This document shows, in pieces, positions 11,509-30,807 of a stretch of 64,000 nucleotides of DNA. The position numbers and the translations under genes were made by a program. This stretch comes from Paralichthys olivaceus (Eukaryota; Chordata; Actinopteri; Pleuronectiformes; Paralichthyidae). The stretch lies in assembly GCF_024713975.1 (NCBI RefSeq), contig NC_091094.1:11889001-11953000 (forward strand), given 5' to 3'. How positions within the stretch are numbered: the first letter of the stretch is position 1; each line of letters starts with the position of its first letter. The notes beneath the pieces are model-generated. The model did not search any database. It saw only the letters and a program-made list of their open reading frames with translations, and had not been told where the DNA came from.

Positions 11509-12133
11509 ATATCACACCTACCGACTCCTCTGTCACGGATTTGTGTAACGAAAACACTATTTTGTCTGATTGGTTTAAATAGTTTTAATGCAGTCCTTCA
11601 TTGCTCATTAAAGATGAAACAAAATGGAGAGGGGCAGTTCACTCAGGGGATGGTGACACAACTAGCGTTCAAGCTTGTCAGAGATGTAAGACCACGAAAT
11701 CAGAATAGCACAAATATACACTCCTCTCACATCAAACATGGAAAAAGATATCGAAGCTCTGAAGAACTTCACTGACGAGCTACCAAACATTTCAACAACA
11801 GTGACACAACAAGAATTTAGGAAAAGTGCATCACACTGCGTTTGTGTGCCAAATGGAAACAGTGCAAGATCACATGTGATGCTTCCCTTTTACGCTGCCT
11901 TACATACATACATGCACCCGACATTATCTGCTCTCTTTTCAATCAACTGGAAACCCCTTCACCATTTCACATACAAAGTCATAGTGATTAAAAATGTTCC
12001 CCAAAGCTCCAGTTGTTCCCATAAAAACAGTCCAGTATTTCCCTCTGTTTTCCCTCCTGAGCGACAGTCTGTATTTCAATGAGGCCGGCAGTGGGCCCCG
12101 AAAACACTGAAACAAACTAATGGAAGAGAGCTG

Positions 12134-14708
<2,575 letters not shown>

Positions 14709-14838
14709 GTTCAAGTGTTACGGTTTTCACAGCGCGGTGTACTTATATGGAAGTTGTGATGTCGCTTAGTCTCTAGAGTGTCTCATGGTCAATGTAGACG
14801 TCCTCCCTCTGGTCTGGGGTCTGCTGAGCCATCGGTGA
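14709..14838 (-). other. c3orf18: c3orf18 5'UTR with 19-codon upstream ORF
   Basis: On the minus strand an acceptor-like CTTTGTTTTAG precedes 14838, so the coding exon may start there. An ATG at 14832 opens a 19-codon frame (MAQQTPDQRE...) that ends at 14773, 65 bases before the main ATG. A donor-like AAG|GTACGT ending an upstream exon at 16050 could be the first non-coding exon. These are splice-signal inferences only. Confidence 0.35.
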
Positions 14839-14879
14839 ACTAAAACAAAGAGGAAAGACAGTGTGGGATTAATAATACA

Positions 14880-15165
14880 GGGGTATCTGTCTGTTTGTTG
14901 GTTTGTGAACAAGATTATACAAAAACAACTGAACATATTTCAACGAAACTTGGTGGAAGGATGTGTTAATGCGTTTGGGCAAAATCATTTAATTTTGGTG
15001 TGGATCTGGATCAGGAGATGGATTCAAATATCAATGACATCTGATTTACTAGGTTGTACTTTTTAGATCTTGATTAAAAAAACCTCCAGCATATTTAGGG
15101 ATCTAATATCTATGAGTGTGTAAAATTTGGTTTGGCTTGAATTTAAGGGGGACTGTTGGGATTTG
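14880..15165 (+). repeat. Dispersed repeat (copy 1 of family also at 51600)
   Basis: Contains TTTCAACGAAACTTGGTGGAAGGATG, TTTTGGTGTGGATCTGGATCA and an end block ATCTATGAGTGTGTAAAATTTGG...TGAATTTAAGGGGGACTGTTGGG. The end block recurs at 51628-51690. It is widespread in vertebrate genomes in my recollection. No coding potential. Confidence 0.6.
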
Positions 15166-15530
15166 TGTTCTACTGATGATCATCTCTGTTTTCTGTCTCC
15201 ACCGCAATAATTTGCTTTGCTAAAGAAATCGAGCATTTCAGTTTTAACCCATCCCAACTTCGATTTCATTCAAACCATAGCTGACATGACTGGCTTGTGG
15301 TAGGTGTTTTGGGGCAGGATGTGGGCAGCAGAGGCACATGAGGAAACCTGATAAATTACAGAGGAATACTAACCACTCCAACTGTAACGTGCACAGTGAG
15401 GAAATGTGTCTGTGGTGCGTTCAAACGACAGAATCAAACAAAAACCCACCCACATACACACAGCCCCACACACAGGTTCCAAAAATATCCACTGCATCCA
15501 AGACTCGTACATGTGCCTGCCACCCACCCA

Positions 15531-15532
<2 letters not shown>

Positions 15533-15594
<62 letters not shown>
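15533..15594. repeat. CA microsatellite
   Basis: About 31 uninterrupted CA units, flanked by degenerate CCACCCAC/CACACAG words. Open frames across it are artefacts of the repeat. Confidence 0.95.
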
Positions 15595-15597
<3 letters not shown>

Positions 15598-15599
15598 TA

Positions 15600-16857
15600 C
15601 CCATGAGAGTGAATTTATCTTGGAGATGTAGCCTACGTGTACGAGGAGTTTATGTTTTCTATTTTAAAGCAGTGTGATATTGCGTCACAGTAAGGCAGTG
15701 GAAATAGACATATGATCCATTCATTCCTCTCTCCTTAGTGCATCCTGCCTGCTTGTTCCTCTTAATGAGGAACATGTGAAGCTGAAGCAGACACCCAATG
15801 AAAACCAGAGGTTGGAGTCAGTCTATTGCTGTTGTTTGGTTGACGATCCCTGCTCTGCACAAAGCCTGCAACATTTCTAAATATCTAAATCAGTTAATAC
15901 TCCTCTCATTACTGTGATACATATCATGTTATATTTAGTCAAGATGGACTGTATCTCAGCTGTCCTGCACAAACAGCTGAGCCACTAATCCTGCCAACGT
16001 GACCAGGTCCCACTCCATGTGTCTTCTCAGATTAGCGATGCAGACGTACCTTAACGTGTATCATGCATAAGGTTCAGAGGTGAGCTGCAGCAGGCTGGGG
16101 CCAGCAAGAGGAGAAAATGTTCATTGGAAGAGGCAGCATTTCCTTCAGTGTCTGCCCCTCCTCCTCTTCCTCTTCTGCTTCCCCCCCTTTAGCAATGCAG
16201 GTCCTGCACAGGCTGTTTACATTGACAAAACAGCCATTTTCTCCAAAGATGAACTCCACACACTGAAGTAACCCTACCCCAGCAGGCTCCACGAGATCCC
16301 CTTTCTGTTCTCCACTGGCCTCCAAGGATCTATTACCCCCGTCCTGCCCTTTCTTGTATTTCACAGCACAGAGGCTGCTGCAGGGATGCTGCAAGCAGAG
16401 CTCAGTGCGGCAAGCTCCCTCCCCCCATCACCCTGCAATTGGTCTGATGGCTTCAGTATGACAGAGGCGGTTGGCTCCCTGAGCTGTCTATCTGGTTTTG
16501 CAGGGATGAGAATGGGATTTAATGGCCCTGCACACCAGATGCTGTCAGACCCATGTGAATGACTGCATCCGGGTGGTAGGTCTGAGGATATTAACCCTGT
16601 GATGTCTTTTCTCTGACCCTCAATGAACAGAATTAACTCAGAAACACACAAAAACAAAAGAAATGTGACCAACCAATCCCTTTTAACTTTATTTGTTTAT
16701 TCTCACAATAATTTGGGATCTGTGATTTACCATTAGAACTACTAGAAATATGAAGCACACAAAGAATGACAGTCTTCTTGTTTTACAATCAAGTGTCACC
16801 TGAACAAAAACAGAGAACTGCTGCAGAGAAGAGGCATTGGGTTCTCTTGTTGAGTCT
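15600..16857. other. Spacer between c3orf18 and calglandulin genes
   Basis: No supported exon. The part around 16080-16560 is less AT-rich and could hold the c3orf18 promoter (minus strand). Tandem AATAAA-type signals on the minus strand near 16688-16705 probably end the calglandulin transcript. Confidence 0.4.
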
Positions 16858-18764
16858 TCAGCTCATTTTAAACAGGTCCCCGGTCATCATGGCCACAAAT
16901 TCTGAAAGAGTTCAAATTATAAATAAATTAAAATAGTGATTTGGGACATTTTCAACAAAACTTTAAATAATAGATTAAATCCATTTTTCAACTGAAGCAG
17001 AGTGGTTGGATCTAACTTTACGTGATGTGGATATAAAACATACCTTCATAATCAATGGTTCCATCTCTGTCCTTATCAGCTTCCTTCATCATCTGCTCCG
17101 CTTCGATCTCATTAAGTGGCTCCCCTGCGTTCATCAGTACATATCTGGGAATGAAACATGATAGAAAATGATTATGAACACTTTGCTGAACATGGGCATG
17201 TTCTTATGTTTCTGTTCAATCAAAATAAGTATAATAATTAAATAATTAATAATTTAGTGTACAGTTGGAAAATATAAGAGCTGAAAAACTTCTACTCCTT
17301 TCTTTTTATTACAAATGTTTTCCTTACTTGAGTGTGTTCCAGTCAATATATCCCTTTGCCTCTTTATCAAACACTTTAAAAGCAGCTCTGAGTTCAGCGT
17401 CCTGGTTCTTGGTTCTTTGGTGGTAAAGTGCCATAAGACCCAGGAAACTGTCACAGTTAAAAATCCCTTTACCTGAAATGTCACAAAAAAATGTTGTTAG
17501 CTTGGGAGAAGACAGATATATATAAGAATACCTATACTCTATATGCTGAGAAAAACAATAAGAAATACATTTGAGATTGGGTATTCTCTGCATATTGTAA
17601 GACATGTTTCATATGAAATGTTAAGTTGTAAATTTGAATTAGAAAAGAATGGAAATCAAATTTTAATTTAACAAGTAGATTAAACAATTTACTTCATATA
17701 AAGTGTATAAGTATATACCCTGGTCTTAAACTGGAGAAAGAAGCCTCTGTCCTATTGCAGGATATGAGCTTTAATCCTTACATGAATTTCAATGACTGTA
17801 TAATATTGTATTCAGATGATCACTGTGCCAATATTCCTTTTATAATATGAACCCACCCTGCATGCATCACATAGGGAAACACTGCCACCTAGTGATACAT
17901 GTGGGTAACTTCAGTAAACAGAATGCTGCAGTATTAGATAATAATATGATTTTCATAATACATTTTTTGGAGATGATATTCCCTTTGACAATTTTCACTT
18001 GGGTCCCTTTACACCTGCCTTTAATTACAGCTAAAAGTCCAGACCTGACGAGCTGCAAAGAGTAAATTCAAATATGTTAAAGATACATTTATCTTGACCT
18101 TATCAGAATAACCAAATTATTTTATTTACATTCTAGCTTTTAAGGTAAGGTGATAGCCTAGAAAACCTAGTAAGCACTTTAATTTCTTACTTGTTTCAGG
18201 CTGAACTTTAGACAGATGAAGCTGCAACTAACATCCTGACCTCCAGATGCAGATCAAACAACATGAAAGGCACTTAGCTTGAAGGCATTTTAAAGCAGTT
18301 GCTCAAGTATGAAAATAGCTTCATCTTACAATACAGTTAAAACACCACTGCTGAATCATCAGCAGAAAAAGACCAATCTAAGAAAAACCGTGTGCTTTCG
18401 GCTGAATGTATTATGTACAATGATTGTCATTTTCATGTGGGGTTTACAGCCATTGAAGCAGATATTCACCATCCTTGTCCACGTCTTTGGCCATCTGACG
18501 GAGCTCCCTCTTCGTAGGATTGATCCCCACTAAACTCATCAGTCTCTCCAGCTCCTGCGTCTTCACGTCTCCGTTCCCCTCCTCATCGAACATCTCGAAA
18601 ACTCCTTTATACTCTGCAATCTGCTCTTGTGTCAGCTTGGTGGCCTGGAAGGAAATAATAGAGCTGCAGTATTTCACATTAGATGTTTGTAAGAATTTTT
18701 CAAAGAAGGTTCAATGTTTTTGGATTAACTACAAATTTAATGATGAATAATTAGAACTCACCAT
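16858..18764 (-). CDS. caglp: Calglandulin-like EF-hand protein
   Basis: A calmodulin-related Ca2+-binding protein. Five coding exons on the minus strand: 18764-18762 (ATG alone), 18644-18470, 17472-17328, 17144-17044, 16901-16858. Phases close to give 155 aa, about the length of calglandulin. The sequence ATKLTQEQIAEYKGVFEMFD begins EF-hand 1, with the family words LMSLVGINPTKRELRQMAKDVD, ELRAAFKVFDKEAKGYIDW, YVLMNAGEPLNE and EQMMKEADKDRDGTIDYEEF. Loop 4 (DKDRDGTIDYEE) is canonical. Loop 1 (DEEGNGDVKTQE) is nearly so. Loops 2 (DVDKDGKGIFNCD) and 3 (DKEAKGYIDWNT) deviate at metal-ligand positions and may bind weakly. MTGDLFKMS replaces the MTGESFKLTQ-like end of snake calglandulin. CALML4 and calmodulin fit much less well. 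The function in fish is not known to me. Confidence 0.9.
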
Positions 18765-18902
18765 TTCTCCTGGTAGCACAAACACGGCTGAGGACAAGCT
18801 CTGTGACAACAGTTACTGCAGAATGAGTGACAGTCTTTAAGCCTAATCATCTCTACTCCTCTAATGTCTTTTCCCCCGAGTTACCAAACGCCTGCTTCAG
18901 GA

Positions 18903-18912
18903 CCTTTTATGG
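18903..18912 (-). promoter_or_regulatory. CATAAAAGG TATA-like box / perfect CArG box
   Basis: CCTTTTATGG on the plus strand lies about 140 bp upstream of the calglandulin ATG. Read on the minus strand it is CCATAAAAGG, which fits a TATA-like box about 30 bp before a start near 18873. It is also an exact CC(A/T)6GG serum-response-factor site. The two readings are alternatives. Confidence 0.45.
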
Positions 18913-18919
18913 CGCCGAG

Positions 18920-21020
18920 AGGATGGACTTGCTAATCATGGATGAGGAAAATTTGGATGCTGTTCTCAACCAACACAAATTGTCAAAAGTAAACTTATAA
19001 TGGGTTAAAATAGCATTTAATAGAAAGGATTAAAGACAAAATATCAAAACTATGTCAATGATCAGACATGTTTTCTGTGACCTCACCATCACATGTTCTG
19101 CTCACGGGACCTGCAATTAGCTTCCTGCTAGCCATTAGCCATTAGCAAGTGTTTGGGTGTCCCGCAGTGACTCTCATGAAAGCAGGCAACCAAAAAAGGA
19201 GGTGCTTAACTACAAGAAGTTATTCTCAACACCGCAATGGGAACATTGAGAATTTCACATTTGTTGTCCGAGGGGAAGAGGCATGACTCTCCCTGTGCCA
19301 TATGCAGAGTTTGAAGGGAGATACCAAGTAAGCCTGGAGGAAAACTGTGACAAAGATTTTATCTTAAGGTTTTTTGTGCTGTATTTTGCTGTTGTACTGC
19401 CACGATGAAAACTCAAGCATGAACCACAGACAGACTCAGGTCAACCTGGACATAAGAGCAGGAGCACTATAACAATTCAGGCAAAGAACGGCCTGAGAAC
19501 GACTGTCCATGCACTTTGTGTATAATTTGGAAATTAAATGAATTGTTTAAAGATTGGATTGATGTGGTTTTATATCATGTGCTTCTTTGAGCTGAGGGTT
19601 TGGTTTGGTTTGGTTTGATGTCGGGGTTCTTCATTTGGGGCCTTGCAGGAGGGAGGAGATGCAAGGAGGGGTGAGATGATGATGGTGGAAGGTGACTAAA
19701 TAATGTAAGGAAACTGAGGGTGGCTTGAGACAACAGACAGACACGAGAGGAGCGGCTATCAATGTACAAAGGAAGTGGTTAGAGGTGTGGCTGAGGCGTG
19801 ACCCCGTTCATAAACCTTAGTCAAATAATTGCTTTCAAATTATATTCTCAGTTAGAATCTTGCACCAGAATGAAATACAAAACAAACTGAAGACATTTGA
19901 GACACAGTGACTTTGTGCCGACTACAACAATAAGCGTCCTTCATTTTTCCTAGTTGTGTACATTTGGTCCAGGTATTACTCATGTTTTGTGGACATTAAT
20001 GTGTTTAGACAGTCACATTGGAAAACTTATTTTATGGGAAAAAAGAAGTCCCCGAAAATAAAACATTAAATTCTAAGGGGAAGACGTTTAAGGTTAAGGT
20101 AAGCCTAAGTGCAAGTAGAGTAAGGCTGGAATCATTCTCCAGTAAATCAATATAGCTCAATGTAGTGTCTTCTTTAGTTATGGGTGTGTGTGCGTGAGAA
20201 AGAGAGATGACTTGCCTTGTTATAATATTGTATCTATATGTCGTGGTTCTCAGGTCCCTAAAAAGAAGTAGTGAACTCCATGAGACGCCCTGTATAAGTA
20301 GAGCTTAATGAACTAATTATTGTTTGTTGAGTTATTGTATGGACTCTGGCAAACAATTCCCACAGGAAAGGACAACTGCATGTCTATCCAACAGACTATT
20401 TAAAGAACAGAAGTGACTGTGTTGAAAAGCACATGGATAAATTCTGAGTATGAGTATTCAACTGTAATGGTTTTCTAGAATTGCACCACAAGTAGTGAGG
20501 CCTTTAAGTCAGAGGTGGTTTGGAAAGAGATCAGTGTATGTAGATATATTTGGAACACATTAAATACATTGTGATTACTGGCTGGTTTTCTGAATAGACC
20601 TATGAAAAAGAAACAGTAACACATATTAACATCATTAATAATAATAATAAGAACACTTGTCTTAACAAAGTTACAAAGTGCTTGACAAATACATGGGAAT
20701 AAAACAACACAGATCAAAACAAGACAAGGCAAAAAAGACAGGAAGATAAGATAAAAGAGAATATTAAAATCAAACATCATCTGTTAACACCAATTAGAAA
20801 TCAGAAAAACCTCCACAGCTATACTCAAACCCCCATGTCCATATAGAACACTGGCCGTGTCCACAGTCCATGTCCAATCTCTTCATACCTGAAAGGTGAA
20901 AAAGTGCTTGAAAATACAAACATTAATTTTAGAAGATAGGACAAGATGCTAAATATCCCTTGTACAGTCAAAGATCCTCCGCACAAGTTTAATGATAAGC
21001 TGCTAACCACCAACAGACAT
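18920..21020. other. Spacer upstream of calglandulin, no gene seen
   Basis: AT-rich sequence with scattered short repeats and no splice-supported exon. Short minus-strand open frames near 20475-21013 lack family features. Confidence 0.5.
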
Positions 21021-21024
21021 TAGG

Positions 21025-21450
21025 GATCACCCCCCCATTACAAAATTATTTTGGCTTAGATTAGATCCACATCCCACACATCTCACATCCAGCCCACATA
21101 CCACTTGGAATGATGGCACTTGGGCTCTCCGCTCCAGTTTGCCAGATCTGGACCAAAAATAAGTCATAGTAATACCGCATATCAACCAAAGGTGGCCAAA
21201 ATTTGTTTTGGGCTATTCTGCCATATTTACCATTTACCACATGAGCCACTAAAGGTTCACATCCAGATTACACATTGCCACATATTTGACAAAAAAGGCT
21301 CACAATTATTGTGTGTTATTTGAGCCGCATTTGCTATTTTACAAATACAAATCAATTTTTGTCCGGGCCACAAGAAGGCTAGAAGTGCTGCATCATTGCC
21401 TTTAGTGCTCCACATCCATTTGCCATCTGGGCCAGCAGATGTTAGCGCCC
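21025..21450. repeat. Dispersed repeat with GCCA/CCACAT words
   Basis: Repeated words such as CCACATCC, ATTTGCCAT, GGGCCA and GAGCCACTAAAGGTTCACATCC recur within the block and are typical of an interspersed fish element. Its ends, family and coding status are not clear. Confidence 0.45.
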
Positions 21451-21627
21451 ACCAGTGTTAAGCATAACCTATACTTATGTATAGGTTAAAAGGCTTTAGA
21501 GCTCAATCAGAGTCTGATCTTATAGTTTTTTGTTTAAATAAGTCTACAACAAGGTGGTTCTACGCTGCAAAACGAGAACAAGGCTCATGGAAGGGAACAC
21601 ATGTCAAAAAATCAGAGGAACACTTTT

Positions 21628-21729
21628 GTCCAAATATAATGGCATGAGGAATCCAGGTCCAGGCATTAATATTTCAAACCACTTTAAGTGACTGGACCTG
21701 GATTCTTCATGCTATTATTATTTTTGGAC
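21628..21729. repeat. 102-bp near-palindromic foldback
   Basis: The left arm 21628-21662 and the reverse complement of the right arm 21692-21729 agree over about 34 bases (GTCCAAATATAATGGCATGA vs GTCCAAAAATAATAATAGCA, then GAATCCAGGTCCAG identical). A 29-base loop separates them. It could be a tiny MITE or encode an RNA hairpin. Confidence 0.7.
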
Positions 21730-21999
21730 ATCCTCAATGTTTAGCCTGTTTTCTCATTGCCCTGACTCATATCTTACAAAATCTACTGACAGGGAAGCTG
21801 AACTTTTTATTCCAGTCGGTTTTCTAGCACAACATCACCACACTATATATGGTCGATGATGTTATGAGTTGGTCATTGATGAAATAATGAACACCACTTT
21901 CTACTTTAAGAGCCCAACTGGGGGCCTGGCTGATCCCGACTCTCAACCAGGACGCTTTGTGAGGGAACAAACCAACGCCATGTCTTCCGTGCTCTGATT

Positions 22000-22574
22000 C
22001 CACCCTGATGAAACACACGCAGCAGAGTGAGAGGCGCTCCACAGTGATCACAGTGATCACAGTGATCGATGAGGCTTCTCCATGTGCAGATAAAACCATC
22101 ACACGCAGATCGATGCTTCTCTCCCCACCGCTGCTGCAGCGTGGGGTTTCCCGGCGCTAACTGCAGGGTCACCGCGCCCATCTCGTCGTTCGATGGCCGG
22201 AGGAGAGCGATCGCAGGGAAAGGGCAGATGTTGAGACGGGCAGGAGGGTCACAGAGAGCAGGCTGACTTCTGGACTTCCAGCGGCGGTGAAGATTTAGCC
22301 CTTTTTTTTCGTTTGCCTGGACTGTGTCTCCAGTACATAGCTAGTGGGTGTGATCCTCCCTCCTCCCCTCTCCGGTTGGTTGACGGAGGTTGTCAAGCTC
22401 CCTTTAGCTGTAGCCTGCGCACGGGAAGGGCTGCTCCTTCGGAAAACCAACGCTAGCCGGCTAGCTAGTTAGTAAGCTAGCGCTGTGGTGTTCGTTGATG
22501 CGTGGATCGGAGGTTTACGCCGTCTTGTTTTCCGGTCAATGCCCAAACGCAAAAACAAGCTCAAATTGACTAAG
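22000..22574 (+). promoter_or_regulatory. gnb1: gnb1 CpG-rich promoter and 5' non-coding exon
   Basis: GC- and CpG-richness rises sharply from about 22000. A consensus donor CTAAG|GTAAGG ends a likely 5' non-coding exon at 22574. Its partner acceptor is the TTTTTTTAG at 27285, just before the start codon. The transcription start within the region is not determined. An ATG at 22539 in the exon opens an upstream frame. Confidence 0.6.
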
Positions 22575-25500
22575 GTAAGGTGAAATAAACCCAGGATCGT
22601 GGCACTTCTCCACCTTTCACTGTGTGTGTTAATGGTATTAGCGGATGTATTGTGGAGGAATTGCAACTGCCCGGGGGTGGGGTAGCGATGGCTAGCTCCC
22701 TAGCTACCTACTTAGCTGCGGTGAGCTAACGTGTAAATTGGCTATTTAACAATAAGCGAATATAAGTAGCTAAGCCGGGGGCTGTTTGCAGCTGTGGGTG
22801 CCGGTGCTCACCATTTGCGGTGAAACAACATATTTATATTAAACTTGATCTCCACGCAACTGGCTCATACAGCCCGTGAAACGAGTTAACTACTGCTCGC
22901 GTTAGCAAAGCTGCTGAAGTAACGTAAATGCTGGGCAGCGAGGCTCCATGTCAGCGATGGCCCCGCGGAGCTGCTTCCTGGCCTAAAACCCAGGACTTAC
23001 ACTACCGCTGAGTTTCCAGCCACATCGTGCAGAAGGAGAACCAGATGTTAATGTTTGCACTTGAGGTTCAATGGTTTAGTACTCAGTGGCTTTGTTGGCC
23101 GAGTTGAAGAATTACATTTAGAGATGTTGCTGTCACTTGATGATGAAACACTGGGCTGGGCTGGAAAAAATAAACGTCCCGTGAACAAATGAATAGTAAA
23201 TGTTGATCATTGGTGACAGTGCAGCAGCCAGCATCTCCAGCCCACTTCAGATTAGCTCGTTGTATTTACACATATCTAACTAATGCACCTTTGTCAGCGT
23301 GAGTTATTGTATCCGCGTTAACACCCTTTTTTTTTTTTTTTTTTTTTTACGAGCCGAACTAATAAGTTAGCATGTTGCTGCCTCCCTGCAACGACACGGC
23401 CGCCCCGGTGCAACGCCTTTAACGTAGGTTAGCAGCGTAAGTTATTTATCAGCAGTTAGGAAATGAAGAGTAATACAGCGAAGGTAAATGATCATCTAGT
23501 TTATGAGAAATCACCCGCATCGCTGCTCGCTTAAGTCAAACAGGCCATCGCCGCCCGACCTTGCAGTTTTCACAGGCTCGAATCCACTGAAGCATCAGGA
23601 AACCAAGAAATAAACCGATACGTGCTAATCAAATCAATCGGGCACCGTTTGCGTTAACGGGATTATTAGCGTGCGAGTAAGTGGATTTCTGCAGGCCAAG
23701 CAACCAGTTTCTGTTTAACCACCATTGGCTCACGAGCTAACTGTGCAGCACTCGATGTAATTGCGGAAGAGAAGCCGAGTCTTCCCCCCCGAAGTAGCCG
23801 TGGGTCGTTATTTTGCTGTAGATGCAGTTTGATGTGGGGTTTGTCGTGAAAGTGAGTGGACGTTGCTTTCGCAGGACGATTTTAAACCGCAAGTGAAACT
23901 GTGTCCAGCGACATGAGTATATTGCTTTCGTGAATAGCAGCTCTACCCTGCCTGCAGGCCTCCGCTGCCGAGCCTGCTAGCAAGCTAACTAGCGGACAGC
24001 AGTCTGCAAGATGGCGTTTAGCTGCATCTTCTCAGATTTCTATCAGTGCAAGTCAAATTATCACTACACTGTCCCGCGCTCAGTAAATGTACAAATCAGA
24101 TCACACGTCGTCAGACACTAACTGCCCCAAATCATCAGGGAGTTCTGCCACATTGTGGAGCTGAATTCGAGTCCAATTTCTCCAGAAATGTGCGTGGAGC
24201 CTGTGTAGACCAAACCTTCTAAACAAATGTGAGGGAACAGCCTGGTTTAAACAGCTATCCGGTAGCCATTCAAATGCAATGCAAACGATGGAACTGTTGA
24301 AGGCAAATCACAGTACTGCAAACAGTCACTAAGTCAACTATTAGTACACCAAATACTGTGTTTGAGCGAATCGGTGCACAGAAATCACTAAGAAAATACA
24401 CATGCTAGGTAATATTATGTAGTATGTTGTACTTTTATGTCTACTATCTATCACGCATTAGTATGTAGTGTGCCATTTGTGTGTATGCAATTAGCAAATA
24501 CATTTTGTGCACCTATGAATAAATTCATTGTAGTGTATCAGAGAAAGGGTGGTACTAAATATACAGTATCTGATCACACTGGAACTCTGGAAGAAGCAGG
24601 TTGTATCCGGCATGATTTCAGTGGCCATGTGAAAATCCAGCCACTTGTTTTAAGCATGCTGTGTGTAAAAGAAATGAGATTAAACTCATCCTTTTATGAT
24701 TGGGAAAACATATTTCTAATGCCTCGGATGGCTTTGCCAGCTGTTTATGTTAGTAGACATGGATAGGATTATAGACTCATTGACTGAGGATTTTAGCTTT
24801 TAGGATTATGGAGTTGCTCAGTGATATTGCTGGTTATGTTTTTTCTATGATCCAGCTTTAGCAGGGAAACAGTGCATTATCATCGTTTAGCAGTTCAGAT
24901 AATCTGACTGTCCTCTGAGAACACATGTTTACTTAACTACTAGAGGGAAAAAGCGATGCATGTTTTTAAATTTGAACCTAAATTGCAGAAGACACCTTTT
25001 GAAAGAAGCAGACACAGACTGCACTTAAGGGACCCGAGAACAGCTAGTGAGCTACAACTCCAGGCTGTTTGCCACTGCTCATTGTTTATCATGCAGTCAG
25101 CTGACTGTGATCAGGCGCTTGGAAAGGAGAAGTGATGAGGGAGACGAACTCCTTAACTGTAAGCATCCACAGAGGTCAATAGGAAAAAATATTTCTGAAT
25201 GTGGAATATTTAAAGCTCAAGTTTATAAAAACGACTCCAGGCTATTCCACTTTTGGATTAAACATAGCAGTCATAGGTTTTGGTATAGAAACAGGCAAAC
25301 ATCTAAATGAATTGTTTATGGTTATCGCCAGATTAAGTGTTTACAAATTAAATATAACTGAAGAGCATTTTCATATTGACCATTTTGAAGACTTCCCTAT
25401 TCAGTAGTGACCAAAGGAGTGTGTGAGGTTTAACTCAAAAGCTTTGAATTTGTTTCATCAGATCTGCAAATGAAAGTTTAATAATTACTTTACGCTTCAA

Positions 25501-27285
25501 TCTAGATCGAATTATTTTGCTGTTTAAATTGTTATTGTTACAAAATTGCATGTAACTGGTTGTATCCAAATGAAAGTCTGGCTGTGGGCATTTGTAAACT
25601 TAATCTGAAAATACAATTCAGTACAATTAAAAATAGACACTCATCAACTTAAATCAATTTTCCAACAGAATAGGAAATTGATATTGTTTTCTTAAAAATG
25701 TTCAACTATTTTCAGAAGTTCTCAAGGGGATAATGGCATTCTGCTGTCACTTGTTGAAACTGCACAATAATTACATTCCATGACACATTTATTATAAGAT
25801 TAATAAGCATAAGAGGATAATCTGTGTTTAAAAAGGTCAGCCAATCAGAGGATCTAAAGGACAACGTAGTCAGGTAGAGAAGATTTTCAGTCTTGTCCTG
25901 AAATCTCCAGTGACATAGGCTACTGATTGAAACACAGCAGGTAAGGGAAGGCGAGGTTATTGAAACTGAATGTTGCTCTAGTTTTGGCAAACTTTTAAAT
26001 CTGCATCTGCTCATTTTTAACATTGTTATTCTGCAGTTTGAGCTTTTATGTGCTTTGAATTCTACAAGGTTCTTACTGAAGCTTTTAAACTGAAGAATTG
26101 CCTAATTTATGTTACTTTCAGTTAAAATTGTGTGTGACTAAGTCTTGGTTTTTAATAATACACGTGTCTTGCCAGAAAGTACATTGACTGATTTACCACA
26201 AGAGATGGGCACAATTTAAACACACACACACACACACATTAAGAGTATAACACATTTGTTTCCTGTGTGCTTCTGTTTGACGCACTTCAATAATTAATTG
26301 GATGGACCTGAGTACAGGGTCCATTTTCCAGGGTAACATGAGTTAGTAAACAACCAGTGACTGTTCTCAAACTAACGATCCAACTTTTGATGTGATTCTA
26401 AACAATTAAGTATATTGAAGCCGTCCACAACCAGCATGCATTGTGAATCCTTTATATACTTTTTTTACTGCTTCAATTCAAGAAAGTGAAATTTGTATGT
26501 GTCACCAAACATTTGGGTGGCCGTATTTGTCACAGCGTATTGCAGAAATCAGTAATGTGACACAAATGAAATACTCTATTCATTTGCTTTCACTTTCTCA
26601 GAATTGTTCCTTTCATTTTGATCAAGGTATTCTGAAAATGTGGTTTCCATGGAATATTGTTTCCTACAGTAACTATCAGTTTTTGTACTGTGCATGTAAA
26701 TGAAGCCAATGTCTTACACAGAATGTCACATAAAGTAAAAATCATTTGCAGTGACTTTCATGGCTTTGTATGATAACTGTCAACCGTTGAACTTGATGTA
26801 TACCATAATGGGACCGGGCTACTTGGGTTATAAATTAAATATTTAGAATTTATTTTATACAATGCATTGTGAATGTGCCTCAAGGCGCTGTATTAATATA
26901 AGTAGCTTATTAATCATGGATAAAATTCTGAGTATCCCTGGGATTGAGGTCAACAGGATAATGACTGCGGTTCGGATCATTGGAAAGTCATGCCTTAACA
27001 GGATTTGTCTAGCGATCTAAATTGTGTCAGGATTATAGTCCTGACATTGAGGTAGGAACCTAAGGTTGAACCACAAAATCTGTACATTACACATCGTTTG
27101 GTCAAATGAAAAGTCAAAGACAGTGAGTTGGCTGAAAATGGTCTTCGTCCATTACCTCCTGTCGTTAAAAGAATTGGTTTAGGAAGCTCGGTTCAGAACC
27201 ACTTATGGTTTAAAAGTGACCTTGAATTTTGAATGAGGAAGATTTGTGTGAATGATTAAAGTGCCTCATATTGTTCTTTTTTTAG
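22575..27285 (+). other. gnb1: gnb1 first intron
   Basis: A 4.7-kb intron. The first 1.5 kb is CpG-rich and may hold regulatory sites; a run of 22 T lies at 23327-23348. A short CA tract lies at about 26219-26238. No other exon is recognised on either strand. Confidence 0.5.
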
Positions 27286-27338
27286 ATCAACAAGTGCCCC
27301 TGTAGCTGGAGTAAGGTAATTGAAAAAGCGGAATTAAA

Positions 27339-30807
<3,469 letters not shown>

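Noticed and set aside
11434-12082. Two overlapping 113-114 codon plus-strand frames
   Set aside because: No family signature, no splice support, and they run into the antisense of c3orf18's 3' end.
16858-18764. Calmodulin, CALML4 or troponin C as identity of the EF-hand gene
   Set aside because: FEMFDEEGNG, LVGINPTKREL and VLMNAGEPLNE match calglandulin much better, and the length of 155 aa fits.
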